Of a stretch of 64,000 bases of DNA, positions 36,605 to 45,668 are shown one piece after another. Each line of letters starts with the position of its first letter. The stretch's first letter is position 1. Source of the stretch: Mycobacterium sp. E1747 (GTDB taxonomy: Bacteria > Actinomycetota > Actinomycetes > Mycobacteriales > Mycobacteriaceae). A model generated the notes under the pieces. It was not told where the DNA came from and did not search any database. It was given only the letters and a program-made list of their open reading frames with translations. A program made the translations under genes and the position numbers. The DNA is taken from the NCBI RefSeq assembly GCF_001667775.1, contig NZ_LZJI01000083.1, positions 1 to 64,000 on the forward strand, written 5' to 3'.

Positions 36605-37510
36605 TCACGATAGCTGCCGCGGAGCCCTTGCGGCCGGGCCGAGAAATTCGAGGAGCAGATCCGCTGTCTCATCCGGCTTTTCGGCATGCGGGAAGTGACC
36701 GGCACCCTCGACGAATCGCGTGGTGAGGCCACCAATATGAAAGGCCTCCTGGCCCATGGTGAACCGGGCCGGGGTCGCGCCGTCGGCGGTACCCGCCCAC
36801 ACCAGCGCCGGCACGGTGGTCAGCCTGCTCATGATGTCGCGTTGACCGCGATACGACGCCAGTACCTGCGCCGCCGCCAGACTGCGGTACCACGCGAAGG
36901 GCCCACCAATCCCGCCCGCCCGGAAGGCATTCTTCACCTCCCTCAGATCAGCCTCGTCGAAGTCCCACGTCGGCGACCACCGTCGGTACAGCCGGTTGAG
37001 GTAGGCCCAGTCGTTGCGGCGAGCATGCAACTCGGCAAGACCACGGAACTGATGAACGACGAAGTGGCGGAAACGATAAAGCAATTCGGGATCGGAGAAC
37101 GAGAGGTTGGCCGGATGCATTCCGGTCCCCGGCGCCACCTTCCAGATGCGTTCCGGAGCCAGGTGAGCCGCCGCGTAGGCGACCAGCGAACCCCAGTCGC
37201 ACCCGACGATCGCGGCGCGCTCGGCTCTCAGCGCGGTCATCAAGCCGAGGGCATCGAGCCCACCGTCGATGAGCGAGGCGCCCCCGTCCGGCCCCTTCGA
37301 CGTCGGGTAGTACCCCCTGAGGTTGGGCGCGACCGCGCGATAGCCTTCCGCCGCCAGTCGACGCGCCACCGGCAGCCAACTGTGAGCGGTGTCTGGAAAG
37401 CCGTGGTACAGCAGCACGAGAGGTCCACTGCCGACATCGAAGTAGTGCACGTCCACACCGTTCGCCTCGACCCGGTGCATGGCCGGATACTCCTCAATCG
37501 CCACGCACAC
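36605..37510 (-). CDS. Alpha/beta hydrolase, epoxide-hydrolase-like
   Basis: 301 aa. Oxyanion motif LLYHGFPDT, nucleophile elbow VGCDWGSLVAY with an Asp in the nucleophile position (as in HDWGG of epoxide hydrolases), and the C-terminal catalytic His in GAGHFPHAEKPDE. So it belongs to the epoxide hydrolase/dehalogenase branch rather than the esterases. It would open an epoxide, possibly one made by the nearby P450. ATG 37480 is an alternative start. It is divergent from the LuxR gene. Confidence 0.85.
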   Translation of the reverse strand: MCVAIEEYPAMHRVEANGVDVHYFDVGSGPLVLLYHGFPDTAHSWLPVARRLAAEGYRAVAPNLRGYYPTSKGPDGGASLIDGGLDALGLMTALRAERAAIVGCDWGSLVAYAAAHLAPERIWKVAPGTGMHPANLSFSDPELLYRFRHFVVHQFRGLAELHARRNDWAYLNRLYRRWSPTWDFDEADLREVKNAFRAGGIGGPFAWYRSLAAAQVLASYRGQRDIMSRLTTVPALVWAGTADGATPARFTMGQEAFHIGGLTTRFVEGAGHFPHAEKPDETADLLLEFLGPAARAPRQLS

Positions 37511-37558
37511 CTCCTCGTCCCCGCCGGCGAACCTGGACGTCTCCAGGGAAAACGATTC

Positions 37559-37572
37559 CGATAAGTCTATCG
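37559..37572. promoter_or_regulatory. Short inverted repeat between hydrolase and LuxR genes
   Basis: CGATA-AGTC-TATCG in the 113-bp divergent gap. Weak candidate operator; no promoter boxes could be assigned with confidence. Confidence 0.3.
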
Positions 37573-37623
37573 CCGATTAGATTGTGCATCTGAGCGGTAA
37601 CGCGACGCGTTTGGAGGAGTGCG

Positions 37624-40512
37624 GTGTTCCCCGAGACACCCCGAGCCCCGTTGGAGCGGGACGATGAATTGAAGTGCCTAGCCGAGGCGCTGGCCTCGGC
37701 ACGCGAGGACCGCGGCGGACGGATACTCGTCGTGGGGCCGCCTGGTATCGGCAAGACTCGACTGCTACACGAAGCCGCCGGGATGGCGGCCGGGGAGGGC
37801 ATGTCGGTGCTTACCGCCCGCGCCGGCGCGCTCGAACAGGACTATCCCTTCGGTCTGGCTCTTCAACTGCTCGAGGCCCGGTTCGTGCGAGCACCAGCCG
37901 CTGAGCGCACCGAGCTCCTTCGAGGCCGCGCGGGGATGGCACGTGCCCTGCTGGATGACGACGCAACGGCGGTCGTCAATCCGACCGGGGCCGACGAGTT
38001 CGCACTGGTTCATGGCCTCTATTGGGCGATCGTCAACCTCGCCGAAAGACAACCGTTGGCACTGCTGGTCGACGACGTGCACTGGGCCGACGAGCTGTCC
38101 CTGCGATTTCTGCACTACCTGTGGCAACGCCTCGATGACCTACCGGTCTGCCTCGTCATGGCGTTCCGCCGCCCTGACGACGGTCTGGAATCCGCGCGCC
38201 TTGCGTCGATTGCCGACGTTGGCGACATCGACTACCTCCACCCTGCCGAACTGAGTAGAGAGGCGGTGCGCACCATGCTCAGCCTCGATGCCCCCACCAT
38301 CGCCGATCGCCCCGAAATGGCTGACGCTGCCTGGCGCGCGACGAGGGGCAATCCTTTCCTCGTGCGCGAACTGGTCGCCGCGCTACGTGACGAGCCGGAG
38401 CGTTGGCGATCGACCGCGGCCGAGGAATTGGTGAAGTTCGCGCCGGAAGCGGTCACTCGCAGTGTCGTGCAGCGCCTTACCCACCTGGGCCAGGATGCGT
38501 TCGAACTGGCACGAGCCTGCGCCGTGCTCGGCGACTCCGCAACAATGACGATGGCGGCGGGACTCGCTCGGCTGGACGCGGATCGGGTTGGAATTGCCGT
38601 GGGACGCTTGATCGCACGCGGAATCCTTGCCGGTGCCGAGACGACCGAGTTCCACCATCCGGTCATCCATGCGGCCGTTTACGACGACATCCCGGTGCCC
38701 TCCCGGACGCGAGCACACAGCGAAGCTGCCCGTCTACTGCGGGATGCCGGCGCGGGCAGTCAGGAGATTGCCCGCCACCTGGCGCTCGGTACGCCGACGC
38801 TCGAACGGTGGGCGCACGACACGTTGCACGACGCTGGCCGGGCAGCCTCGGCCAGGGGGGCACCAAAGGTCGCGGTGAGCTACTTGACCCGTGCCGTCGA
38901 CTGGAGTCCCCCGGCCCGTCGCAGCTCGCGACTCCTGCTCGATCTCGGACTTGCCGAGGCTGCTTGCGGCAGGACGACTTCCCTTCGTCGCTTCGAGGAG
39001 GCGCTCGCCCACGTCGAGGATGACGGCGAGCGAGCGCGAACCCTCCAGGCACTGGGCCGCACGCTGCACCGTTACGGCCGCCACCGTGAGGCCGTCGACG
39101 TGTTTCGCCTTGGCACGGAGCTCTTCGCCCGTGATGCCGAACTGTTGATGGCGTTTCACGCTGGCTGGGCGTGTTCGTCAAACTTCGTCGCCGACGGCCG
39201 CACCGCCGCACACTCACGCCTCGAGGCGTTGGCCGCACCCGTCACGCAGCGCACACCGGTGTCGGATGCAGAACGCAATCTGCTTGCCGCCCTGGCAGTT
39301 CAGCGCGGACTGACCTCCGACGACCTGACGTCGCCCGCCGAGATCGCGACGCTGGCCCTCCAGGGCCACGCCCTGATGGACGATCCGGATTCCGACGACG
39401 ACGTCGGAACCTCGCTGATCGTCGTCACGCTGCTCTTCTGCGAGCGCGAAACCTTCGCGGCGAACGTTGTCGATCGGGTACTGGCCCACGCGCGGCAACG
39501 CGGTTCGGGGCTGGCGCTGGCGGAGGCGTCATTCCTGCAGGCGATGGTGCTGCACCGGATAGGACGGGTACACGAAGCGCGGAGCGCGGCCGAACTTGCG
39601 ATCGAGGGAACCGCGACCGGCTGGCACGCGACAGTGCCAGCACCACACGGCTTCCTCGTCGACTGCCTCATCGAGACGGGAGACCTCACTGCCGCTGAGA
39701 AGCTGATCCGCTCGGGCGAGATGGAGCCCGCGCGTCCGGAGGCCTCTGGTCTGAATGCGTGGTTCCACTGGTCCAGAGGGCGTCTGAAGCTCGCATGTCA
39801 CGACGCCGCGGGCGCACTCTCGGACTTTGTCGCTGCCGGCCATGATCTCGAGCCGTTCACTGTCGGCAACCCGGCCGTGCTGCCATGGCGTTCCCACGCC
39901 GCCGAAGCGGCGTTCCTGCTGGAGGACCCGTCCGGGGCGCACGGGTTCGTCGACGCCGAGATCGCGCTGGCGAGAGAGAAGTCGCTCCACGGTGCTCTCG
40001 GCGCCGCACTGCGGATCAAGGCGCGAGGCCAAGCTGAGCGCGCTGCGATTGAGTCACTGACGGAATCGATCGACGTGCTCGAGAAGTCGGCACGAGAGCT
40101 CGAGCTCGCCAAGTCGCTGCTGGATCTCGGCAGGGTCCTGCGGAAAGGAGGCCAGCGGGTCGCCGCTCGCGACCCGCTACGACGAGCGATGGACATCGCC
40201 TACCGCTGTGGCGCCGTGGTGCTGCAGAATGCTGCCCGAGAGGAACTCCTGTCGGCAGGTGCGCGACCACGACGCGCCTCCATCACCGGATCCGCCTCGC
40301 TCACCGGAAGCGAGCGGAGAATCGCCGAGCTGGCCGCTCACGGCCACAGCAACCGGGTGATCGCCGAAACCTTGCTGCTGACCAAGAACACCGTCGACTG
40401 GCACCTTCGCAGCGTCTTCCGGAAGCTGGGCGTGTCGCGGCGAGAGGACGTCGGTGCCGCACTGAGTTCGTTCGGGCACAACGCATCCGAGAGCGAGTGG
40501 ACGAGCGAATGA
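37624..40512 (+). CDS. LAL-type LuxR-family transcriptional regulator
   Basis: 962 aa, large ATP-binding regulator of the LuxR family. N-terminal AAA/NB-ARC-like ATPase with Walker A VGPPGIGKTRLL (about residue 38) and Walker B LALLVDDVHWADE (about 140). A long helical, TPR-like middle follows, then a C-terminal LuxR HTH (SERRIAELAAHGHSNRVIAE, KNTVDWHLRSVFRKLGVSRRED). Start GTG 37624 follows GGAGGAG. LAL regulators usually activate adjacent catabolic or biosynthetic operons. It is directly upstream of the nine-gene operon at 40616-48728, where CCACC-N7-GGTGG sites could be its targets. Confidence 0.93.
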   Translation: MFPETPRAPLERDDELKCLAEALASAREDRGGRILVVGPPGIGKTRLLHEAAGMAAGEGMSVLTARAGALEQDYPFGLALQLLEARFVRAPAAERTELLRGRAGMARALLDDDATAVVNPTGADEFALVHGLYWAIVNLAERQPLALLVDDVHWADELSLRFLHYLWQRLDDLPVCLVMAFRRPDDGLESARLASIADVGDIDYLHPAELSREAVRTMLSLDAPTIADRPEMADAAWRATRGNPFLVRELVAALRDEPERWRSTAAEELVKFAPEAVTRSVVQRLTHLGQDAFELARACAVLGDSATMTMAAGLARLDADRVGIAVGRLIARGILAGAETTEFHHPVIHAAVYDDIPVPSRTRAHSEAARLLRDAGAGSQEIARHLALGTPTLERWAHDTLHDAGRAASARGAPKVAVSYLTRAVDWSPPARRSSRLLLDLGLAEAACGRTTSLRRFEEALAHVEDDGERARTLQALGRTLHRYGRHREAVDVFRLGTELFARDAELLMAFHAGWACSSNFVADGRTAAHSRLEALAAPVTQRTPVSDAERNLLAALAVQRGLTSDDLTSPAEIATLALQGHALMDDPDSDDDVGTSLIVVTLLFCERETFAANVVDRVLAHARQRGSGLALAEASFLQAMVLHRIGRVHEARSAAELAIEGTATGWHATVPAPHGFLVDCLIETGDLTAAEKLIRSGEMEPARPEASGLNAWFHWSRGRLKLACHDAAGALSDFVAAGHDLEPFTVGNPAVLPWRSHAAEAAFLLEDPSGAHGFVDAEIALAREKSLHGALGAALRIKARGQAERAAIESLTESIDVLEKSARELELAKSLLDLGRVLRKGGQRVAARDPLRRAMDIAYRCGAVVLQNAAREELLSAGARPRRASITGSASLTGSERRIAELAAHGHSNRVIAETLLLTKNTVDWHLRSVFRKLGVSRREDVGAALSSFGHNASESEWTSE

Positions 40513-40534
40513 CCACCCTTGCTCACGGAAAACA

Positions 40535-40551
40535 CCACCCCCGGTGGGTGG
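40535..40551. promoter_or_regulatory. CCACC-N7-GGTGG site 1
   Basis: A 17-bp inverted repeat, CCACC/GGTGG with 7 bp between, 65 bp before the SDR ATG. A site of identical geometry lies before the gene at 42751. A TAGCGT-like -10 follows about 22 bp downstream. Possible activator site for the LuxR protein. Confidence 0.5.
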
Positions 40552-40615
40552 AGAAATGTGGGCCTCACCAGTCCTAGCGTGGGATGGAACATCCGGCCCT
40601 TCAGAAGGAGCAGTC

Positions 40616-41569
40616 ATGTCGGAACTCATGCGATTGGACGGCCGCGTTGCCATCGTCACAGGCGCCGGTCGCGGCCTGGGACGCGCCCACGCCATCGCGC
40701 TGGCCGAACGCGGCGCCCGAGTGGTCGTCAACGACTTCGGGGGCAGCGTCGTCGGCGACGCGCCGTCACCCGGCCCGGCCGCTGACGTCGTCGATGCGAT
40801 CCGCGCGACGGGAGCGGAGGCCGTAGCGGACACGACCGACGTATCCGAGAGCTCAGGTGGCCAGAAGATCGTGGACACAGCGTTGGACGCCTTCGGCAGG
40901 ATTGACATCATCGTCGCCAACGCGGGAATACTGTTGCCGCGCAAACCACTTCGCGAGACATCCTTCGACGACTTCGAACGAACCTGGCGCGTACACGCCG
41001 GAGGCACCTACGGGTTGTTGCGGGCCGCGTGGCCACACCTGATTGATCAGGGCTACGGACGGGTCATCACGACCACGTCGTGTGCCGGGTTCTACGGAGA
41101 GGAGGGATCGCCTGAGTACTCGAGTGCGAAGGGGGCGATCGCCGGATTGACGAGGGCGCTCGCAATCGAGGGCACCAAGCACGGCATTAAGGTCAACAGC
41201 GTCGCGCCGGCGGCATTCACTCGCATGGCGGCGGCAGGCGAGTTCGACGACGAGGCCATCGCGACACTCAGGCCACTCCTTCGGCCCGAGTTGGTTTCGC
41301 CAACCGTCGTGTGGTTGGCCCACGAGAGCTGCCCGTGTACGGGTGCCTTCTTCGAGACCGGGGCCGGCCGGACGGCACGGATCGTCACCGGTGAACCTGC
41401 CGGCCGGTGGTGGTCGGAGCCCACTCCCGAAGCACTACGCGATTCCGCCACGGACCTCGTCGCGGCAGCTGGCGAACTAAAGGTCCACGAGGGCGCGCTG
41501 GCATTCATGGATTGGCTGATGACCGACGCCGCCCAGCGCGCGGCGAGCACGGTCGACGTCACTTCGTGA
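40616..41569 (+). CDS. Short-chain dehydrogenase, MFE-2/HSD17B4-like
   Basis: 317 aa. VTGAGRGLGRAHA, then VVVNDFGGSVVGD, NAGIL, TSCAGFYGEEG, and catalytic YSSAK. The NDFGG motif and the long insertion after it are typical of the 3-hydroxyacyl-CoA dehydrogenase part of peroxisomal type-2 multifunctional enzymes and their bacterial relatives. ATG 40616 is preceded by AAGGAG. It is the first gene of the operon and overlaps the phosphotransferase start by 4 bp (GTGA). May act on a hydroxyacyl-CoA or a hydroxysteroid-like substrate. Confidence 0.88.
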   Translation: MSELMRLDGRVAIVTGAGRGLGRAHAIALAERGARVVVNDFGGSVVGDAPSPGPAADVVDAIRATGAEAVADTTDVSESSGGQKIVDTALDAFGRIDIIVANAGILLPRKPLRETSFDDFERTWRVHAGGTYGLLRAAWPHLIDQGYGRVITTTSCAGFYGEEGSPEYSSAKGAIAGLTRALAIEGTKHGIKVNSVAPAAFTRMAAAGEFDDEAIATLRPLLRPELVSPTVVWLAHESCPCTGAFFETGAGRTARIVTGEPAGRWWSEPTPEALRDSATDLVAAAGELKVHEGALAFMDWLMTDAAQRAASTVDVTS

Positions 41570-42645
41570 ATGCGCGCCCCGCCCTGCCCCGTCAGCCCGA
41601 GGATCTGACGCCGGAGTGGCTGACCGCATGCCTGCAGTCGACGCATCCCGGTATCCGCATCACCGACCTGAGCTTCGCAGGCGGTCACGTGTCATGGGCG
41701 AGCAAGTACCGCGTCTCGGTGCGATACGACGACGATGATCTGCGAGGCGATCTCCCTGATCAGTTCTGCATCAAGGCGTCACTCGACAACCCCTCTCGAC
41801 CCGACGCCGACGACACCGAGCCCGGCCCGTTCAGCCGTCTGTGGGTAGCGGAAGGCCATTTCTATCGCGATCTCGCGCCCGAACTCGAGCTGGTCATGCC
41901 GAGATCCTGGTACGCCGACACCGACGAACGACGATCGGCTGTGATCGTCATGGAGGATCTCGTTGCGGCGGGGTACAGCTTCGGGCGGTTCGACCGCCCC
42001 CTCGGCGCGGACACCGTCGCCGCCGCGCTGGAGCAGGCCGCGGTCCTCCACGCTCAGTGGTGGAACGACGACCGCATGCTCGAGCGACCCTTCCTGACGG
42101 ACATTCTTGGGCCGATATTCCACGCCCTCGCCGTCCCTGCGAACTGGGACGACGTCATCCAGCGTCCCCGATGCGCCGGCTTGCCCGACTGGCTGCGCGA
42201 CCGCACGGTGGTCGCGCGAGCAGTCGAGGCGATGGTAGAACACGCGCGGGGCGGTCCGGCCTGTGTCGTTCACGGCGACTTGCACATCGGCAACCTGTAC
42301 TTCGTGGGCGACACGGTGGGCCTGCTCGACTTCCAGGTCGTCAGCCGGGGACGGCCGGCAGTCGACGTGGCCTACCTGCTGGCCGGAGCGATGTCGACAA
42401 GTGACAGGCGTACGCACGAACGGGAACTCCTGGAACACTACCGTCAGGCGCTGACCGCTCGGGTGGACTCGGCACCGTCGCTGGACGAGCTCTGGCTGGA
42501 CTACCGTCGCCGGCTGATGCACGGGGTCATGAACTACTTCACCCCGGGCGATGCCGACCAGAGCGAGGACTACAAGGCCACGGTGGGCGGGAGATTTGCG
42601 GCCGCCGCCGAGGATCTCGGCATGCTCTCGGCGCTCGGTGTCTGA
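41566..42645 (+). CDS. Phosphotransferase (HGDLH type)
   Basis: 359 aa from GTG 41566, overlapping the SDR stop. Catalytic loop CVVHGDLHIGNLYF at about residue 234, metal site GLLDFQVV, hinge VIVMEDLVAAG. It is the least like the HGE-type members of the island but has the full HGDxHxxN loop expected of active choline-kinase-like enzymes. Coupled to an SDR and followed by EthD-like and PEP-swivel genes. Substrate unknown, presumably an operon intermediate. Confidence 0.82.
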   Translation: MNARPALPRQPEDLTPEWLTACLQSTHPGIRITDLSFAGGHVSWASKYRVSVRYDDDDLRGDLPDQFCIKASLDNPSRPDADDTEPGPFSRLWVAEGHFYRDLAPELELVMPRSWYADTDERRSAVIVMEDLVAAGYSFGRFDRPLGADTVAAALEQAAVLHAQWWNDDRMLERPFLTDILGPIFHALAVPANWDDVIQRPRCAGLPDWLRDRTVVARAVEAMVEHARGGPACVVHGDLHIGNLYFVGDTVGLLDFQVVSRGRPAVDVAYLLAGAMSTSDRRTHERELLEHYRQALTARVDSAPSLDELWLDYRRRLMHGVMNYFTPGDADQSEDYKATVGGRFAAAAEDLGMLSALGV

Positions 42646-42697
42646 GCAGGAGAGGGGTGCGACACCCCCGAATTCCCACCATCTCACCGGACAAAGA

Positions 42698-42714
42698 CCA
42701 CCCCGGGCTGGTGG
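42698..42714. promoter_or_regulatory. CCACC-N7-GGTGG site 2
   Basis: A 17-bp inverted repeat with the same arms and spacing as site 1, 36 bp before the ATG at 42751. The similarity of sequence and spacing suggests a common regulator and an internal promoter here. Confidence 0.5.
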
Positions 42715-42750
42715 CGATGCCGAAACCGAACCGCGCATACCGTTGCCGTC

Positions 42751-43119
42751 ATGCACAACGCAGTGATGCTCGCCTTCACGGGACCGACAAGTCCTCAAAC
42801 CGAAAACGCTTACAACGCTTGGTATGACGACAAGCACCTACCCGATGTCGCGAACATTCCGGGGGTGATTCGTGCCAGCCGCTACAAGTTGGTACACGAT
42901 GTGGAGACTCTCCCCGGTGTCACGGGGCCGCACCAGCGCTACCTGGCCATCTATGAGCTGACCGCCACGACCAAGGAGGAACTCAGCGCATTCTGCGATG
43001 GCCTTCGCGCAGCTCTGGCGGACGGACGTGCCGACATCGACGTCACTCTCGACATGGCGGACCTCGGCGCATCGATCGGACTCCCGATCGGCGAGAGCCT
43101 ACGAGGGGTCTCTGCATGA
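42751..43119 (+). CDS. EthD-like dimeric alpha+beta barrel protein
   Basis: 122 aa. The pattern NAYNAWYDDKHLPDVANIPGV is that of EthD/ABM-type dimeric barrels, small enzymes or isomerases that often assist oxidative degradation. No cofactor motif. Its stop overlaps the next ATG by 4 bp, giving translational coupling with the PEP-swivel protein. Preceded by a 17-bp inverted repeat, so may head a sub-operon. Confidence 0.7.
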   Translation: MHNAVMLAFTGPTSPQTENAYNAWYDDKHLPDVANIPGVIRASRYKLVHDVETLPGVTGPHQRYLAIYELTATTKEELSAFCDGLRAALADGRADIDVTLDMADLGASIGLPIGESLRGVSA

Positions 43120-44723
43120 CGATCGCGGACGATCCACTACACCAACCCGGCGGACCGACGACGTATTGGACGACGGTCAATGCCGAGGAGAACCTCGCCG
43201 GAGTGGTGACACCACTGAGCAGCAGCTTCTGGATGCGGCCGGTGACGGTCGGCACCCTCGGCGCTTTCTGCGAGCTCGGCGTCCTCCCAGAGTCCGCAGC
43301 CCGGCACAACTCCAACAGCGACGAGCGCATCTGCACGGTCATTTACGGTCGGCTGGTCGCCAACGTCGACCTCCTGCGGTCACTCGCCGACCGAACGCCC
43401 TTCACGTCCGGCGACGCACTCGAACAGCAGCTGTTCAGCAACGTACGTGCGGGTATCCCAAGCCGAGCATCCAGGCGCCGGTACCCCCTAGTCGCCGTGA
43501 AGGCGCCCATCGCAGCCGCAACCGTAGTGCGGGTCATCCGTGGGATGTTCGTCGAGAGCCAGCAGTGGTGGCGCGACTCCATCGACGCCCTCGAGACAGC
43601 GACCGCCGACGACGCTCGGCGACGGATGTCGGAAGCGCAGGACCGGATGGCCGGCTACATGCGGCCGCACACCCTGGGCACCTTCCTGACGCAGGCGGCC
43701 TTCGAGCAACTCACGAAGCTCTGCGCTCGTGCGGGCTCCCCCGGGTTGGAACTGCGCATCGCGCGCGGCCTTCGCTCATTGGAGGAAGCTGAGATGGTCG
43801 CAATGCTGTGGGAAGTCTCTCGCGGCAACCGCGACGTTGCAGAGTTCTTGCGCCGCTATGGTTTTCACGGTCCGAACGAAGCGTCCGCATCGAGCCCGGT
43901 GTGGCGTGACGACCCGGATGCCCTGGCCGAGATCCTGCGCTCCTATCGAAGCATGTCCGAGGAACGCTCTCCCCGGGTGAAGGCTCGTGAAGTCGCCGAG
44001 GACCGCGTCGCAGCGGTCCAGGAACTCCTGTCGGGGCTCTCCCTCCCCCGGCGGGTGTTCGCCCGTGCGGTGCTGTTCGCCACTAGTGCGTTCTTTCCGT
44101 TGCGCGAGACGGGGAAGGCGACCCTGCTGCATGCCATCGACGTGTGTCGCGCCAGTTCCCGCGTCATCGCCGAGGACATGGTTGGCCGCGGTGAACTCGA
44201 CGACGCCGCGGACATCGCCTATCTGACCGTCGAGGAGATCGTCAACGACCGTAAAGCTGACTGGAAAGCCGTCACCGCCCAGCGACGCGCACAACGCGAC
44301 GAATACGCGAAGGTCGAACTCCCGCAAACATGGGAGGGCGTCCCGGAAGTTCAGGTTATCTCAGAACTGACTGGCGACCAGGTCACCGAGATCACCGGAC
44401 TCGGCGCCAGCCACGGCGTCGTGGAAGGTGTCGTCCGTGTCGTACGCGACCCTGCGGAGGCCGACCTCGACGACGGAGAGATCCTCGTCTGCGACACTTC
44501 AGATCCATCCTGGTCGGCGCTCTTTCTCGTCGCCGGTGCCGTCGTCGTCGATGTCGGTGGTCCGTTGAGCCACGGCGCGATCGTCGCCCGCGAGCTCGGC
44601 ATACCCGCGGTGATCAACACACGCAACGCAATTCACGTGCTCAAGGACGGTGACTACGTTCGCGTCGACGGCACGGCCGGGGTCGTCAAGATCCTCAAAC
44701 GCGCCGCTGACAAGCCCGCATGA
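43116..44723 (+). CDS. PEP-utilising enzyme lacking the ATP-grasp domain
   Basis: 535 aa. The C-terminal ~80 residues are the mobile phosphohistidine domain with GGPLSHGAIVARELGIPAV, the catalytic His near residue 485. The middle resembles the substrate-binding region of rifampicin-phosphotransferase-like enzymes. The N-terminal ATP-binding domain of that family (present in the 917-aa protein at 54523) is absent. So the source of the phosphate is unclear: a partner protein, PEP, or a non-kinase role. Coupled to the EthD-like gene upstream and overlapping the next ORF. Confidence 0.8.
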   Translation: MTIADDPLHQPGGPTTYWTTVNAEENLAGVVTPLSSSFWMRPVTVGTLGAFCELGVLPESAARHNSNSDERICTVIYGRLVANVDLLRSLADRTPFTSGDALEQQLFSNVRAGIPSRASRRRYPLVAVKAPIAAATVVRVIRGMFVESQQWWRDSIDALETATADDARRRMSEAQDRMAGYMRPHTLGTFLTQAAFEQLTKLCARAGSPGLELRIARGLRSLEEAEMVAMLWEVSRGNRDVAEFLRRYGFHGPNEASASSPVWRDDPDALAEILRSYRSMSEERSPRVKAREVAEDRVAAVQELLSGLSLPRRVFARAVLFATSAFFPLRETGKATLLHAIDVCRASSRVIAEDMVGRGELDDAADIAYLTVEEIVNDRKADWKAVTAQRRAQRDEYAKVELPQTWEGVPEVQVISELTGDQVTEITGLGASHGVVEGVVRVVRDPAEADLDDGEILVCDTSDPSWSALFLVAGAVVVDVGGPLSHGAIVARELGIPAVINTRNAIHVLKDGDYVRVDGTAGVVKILKRAADKPA

Positions 44724-44761
44724 TCCAGATGAGCGCAATCCCCCTGCAGAGAGGACAAACG

Positions 44762-45655
44762 ATGACCGCCGCGCGCGACCGGATTGTCGCCGAACGCCGA
44801 CTCACCGCGTTGGTGACTGGAGCGTCGTCAGGGATCGGGGCGGACTTCGCCAGACTGCTCGCCGAAAAGGACCACGACCTCGTTCTCGTGGCGAGACGCA
44901 CGGGCCCGATGGACGAGCTCGCCGACGAGTTGCGACACCGACATGGCGTCCGCGTTGAGGTGATCGGCGCAGACCTCGCCGATCCCGCAGTGCCAGCCAT
45001 GCTCGCCGATCAGACAGCCGAACTGGGGCTGGAGGTCGACGTGCTCGTCAACAACGCCGGTCTGATGCTCGACGGTCACATGCTGAAATTCGATTGGCAA
45101 CAGCACGAGACCGTCAATCGCGTCATGGCTCTCGCGCCCGCCGAACTGATCTATCGATTCCTGCCCGGCATGCTCCGGCGTGGATGGGGGCAGGTGATCA
45201 ACATCGCGTCGGCGGCGGGCTTCATGCCGGCCACTCCGTTCAATACGTTCTACGGCCCGATCAAGAACTACCTGGTGGTGTTGACTCGCACGCTGGACGC
45301 TGAATACGGCGCAGCAGGAGTCACTTTTACAGTGGCGTGTCCCGGACCCGTACGCGACACCGGCATTGTCGACAACACCGATCACGGAGCTGACTGGTCG
45401 CGCCTGGGCCCGCTGCTGTGCACGCCGCGCCAGGTGACGAGCGCGGCATATCGCACCGCCGAAGCCGGTCGCACCGTCACCGGCGTCGACCCCGCCAGCC
45501 GGTCCATCGCCGCGCTCGGACACCTGCTGCCGGCAGGGCTGTTCGCCCGCGTCATCTCGGCAGCCGTGATGTTCGCCAGTAAAGAGAAACGCGTCAGCTC
45601 CGCCGCCGAAGCAGGCGTCGCCACAACCCCATCCACGAACAACGCAAAGAAATAG
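44762..45655 (+). CDS. Short-chain dehydrogenase/reductase
   Basis: 297 aa from ATG 44762 (AGAGAGGAC upstream). LVTGASSGIGADFARLLAEK, NNAGLMLDG, NIASAAGFMP and a YGPIK catalytic pair. The substrate-binding part and C-terminal tail are longer than minimal SDRs. Resembles the DltE/SDR members that reduce ketones. The gene is 13 bp before the lipocalin-like gene, same operon. Confidence 0.87.
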   Translation: MTAARDRIVAERRLTALVTGASSGIGADFARLLAEKDHDLVLVARRTGPMDELADELRHRHGVRVEVIGADLADPAVPAMLADQTAELGLEVDVLVNNAGLMLDGHMLKFDWQQHETVNRVMALAPAELIYRFLPGMLRRGWGQVINIASAAGFMPATPFNTFYGPIKNYLVVLTRTLDAEYGAAGVTFTVACPGPVRDTGIVDNTDHGADWSRLGPLLCTPRQVTSAAYRTAEAGRTVTGVDPASRSIAALGHLLPAGLFARVISAAVMFASKEKRVSSAAEAGVATTPSTNNAKK

Positions 45656-45668
45656 AGAGGTTACGCAG

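Noticed and set aside
37624..40512. STAND-type antiphage defence protein
   Set aside because: The large ATPase ends in a clear LuxR HTH and sits before a metabolic operon, so it is a LAL regulator.
41779..42837. 352-aa minus-strand ORF
   Set aside because: Antisense to a phosphotransferase with an intact HGDLHIGN loop.
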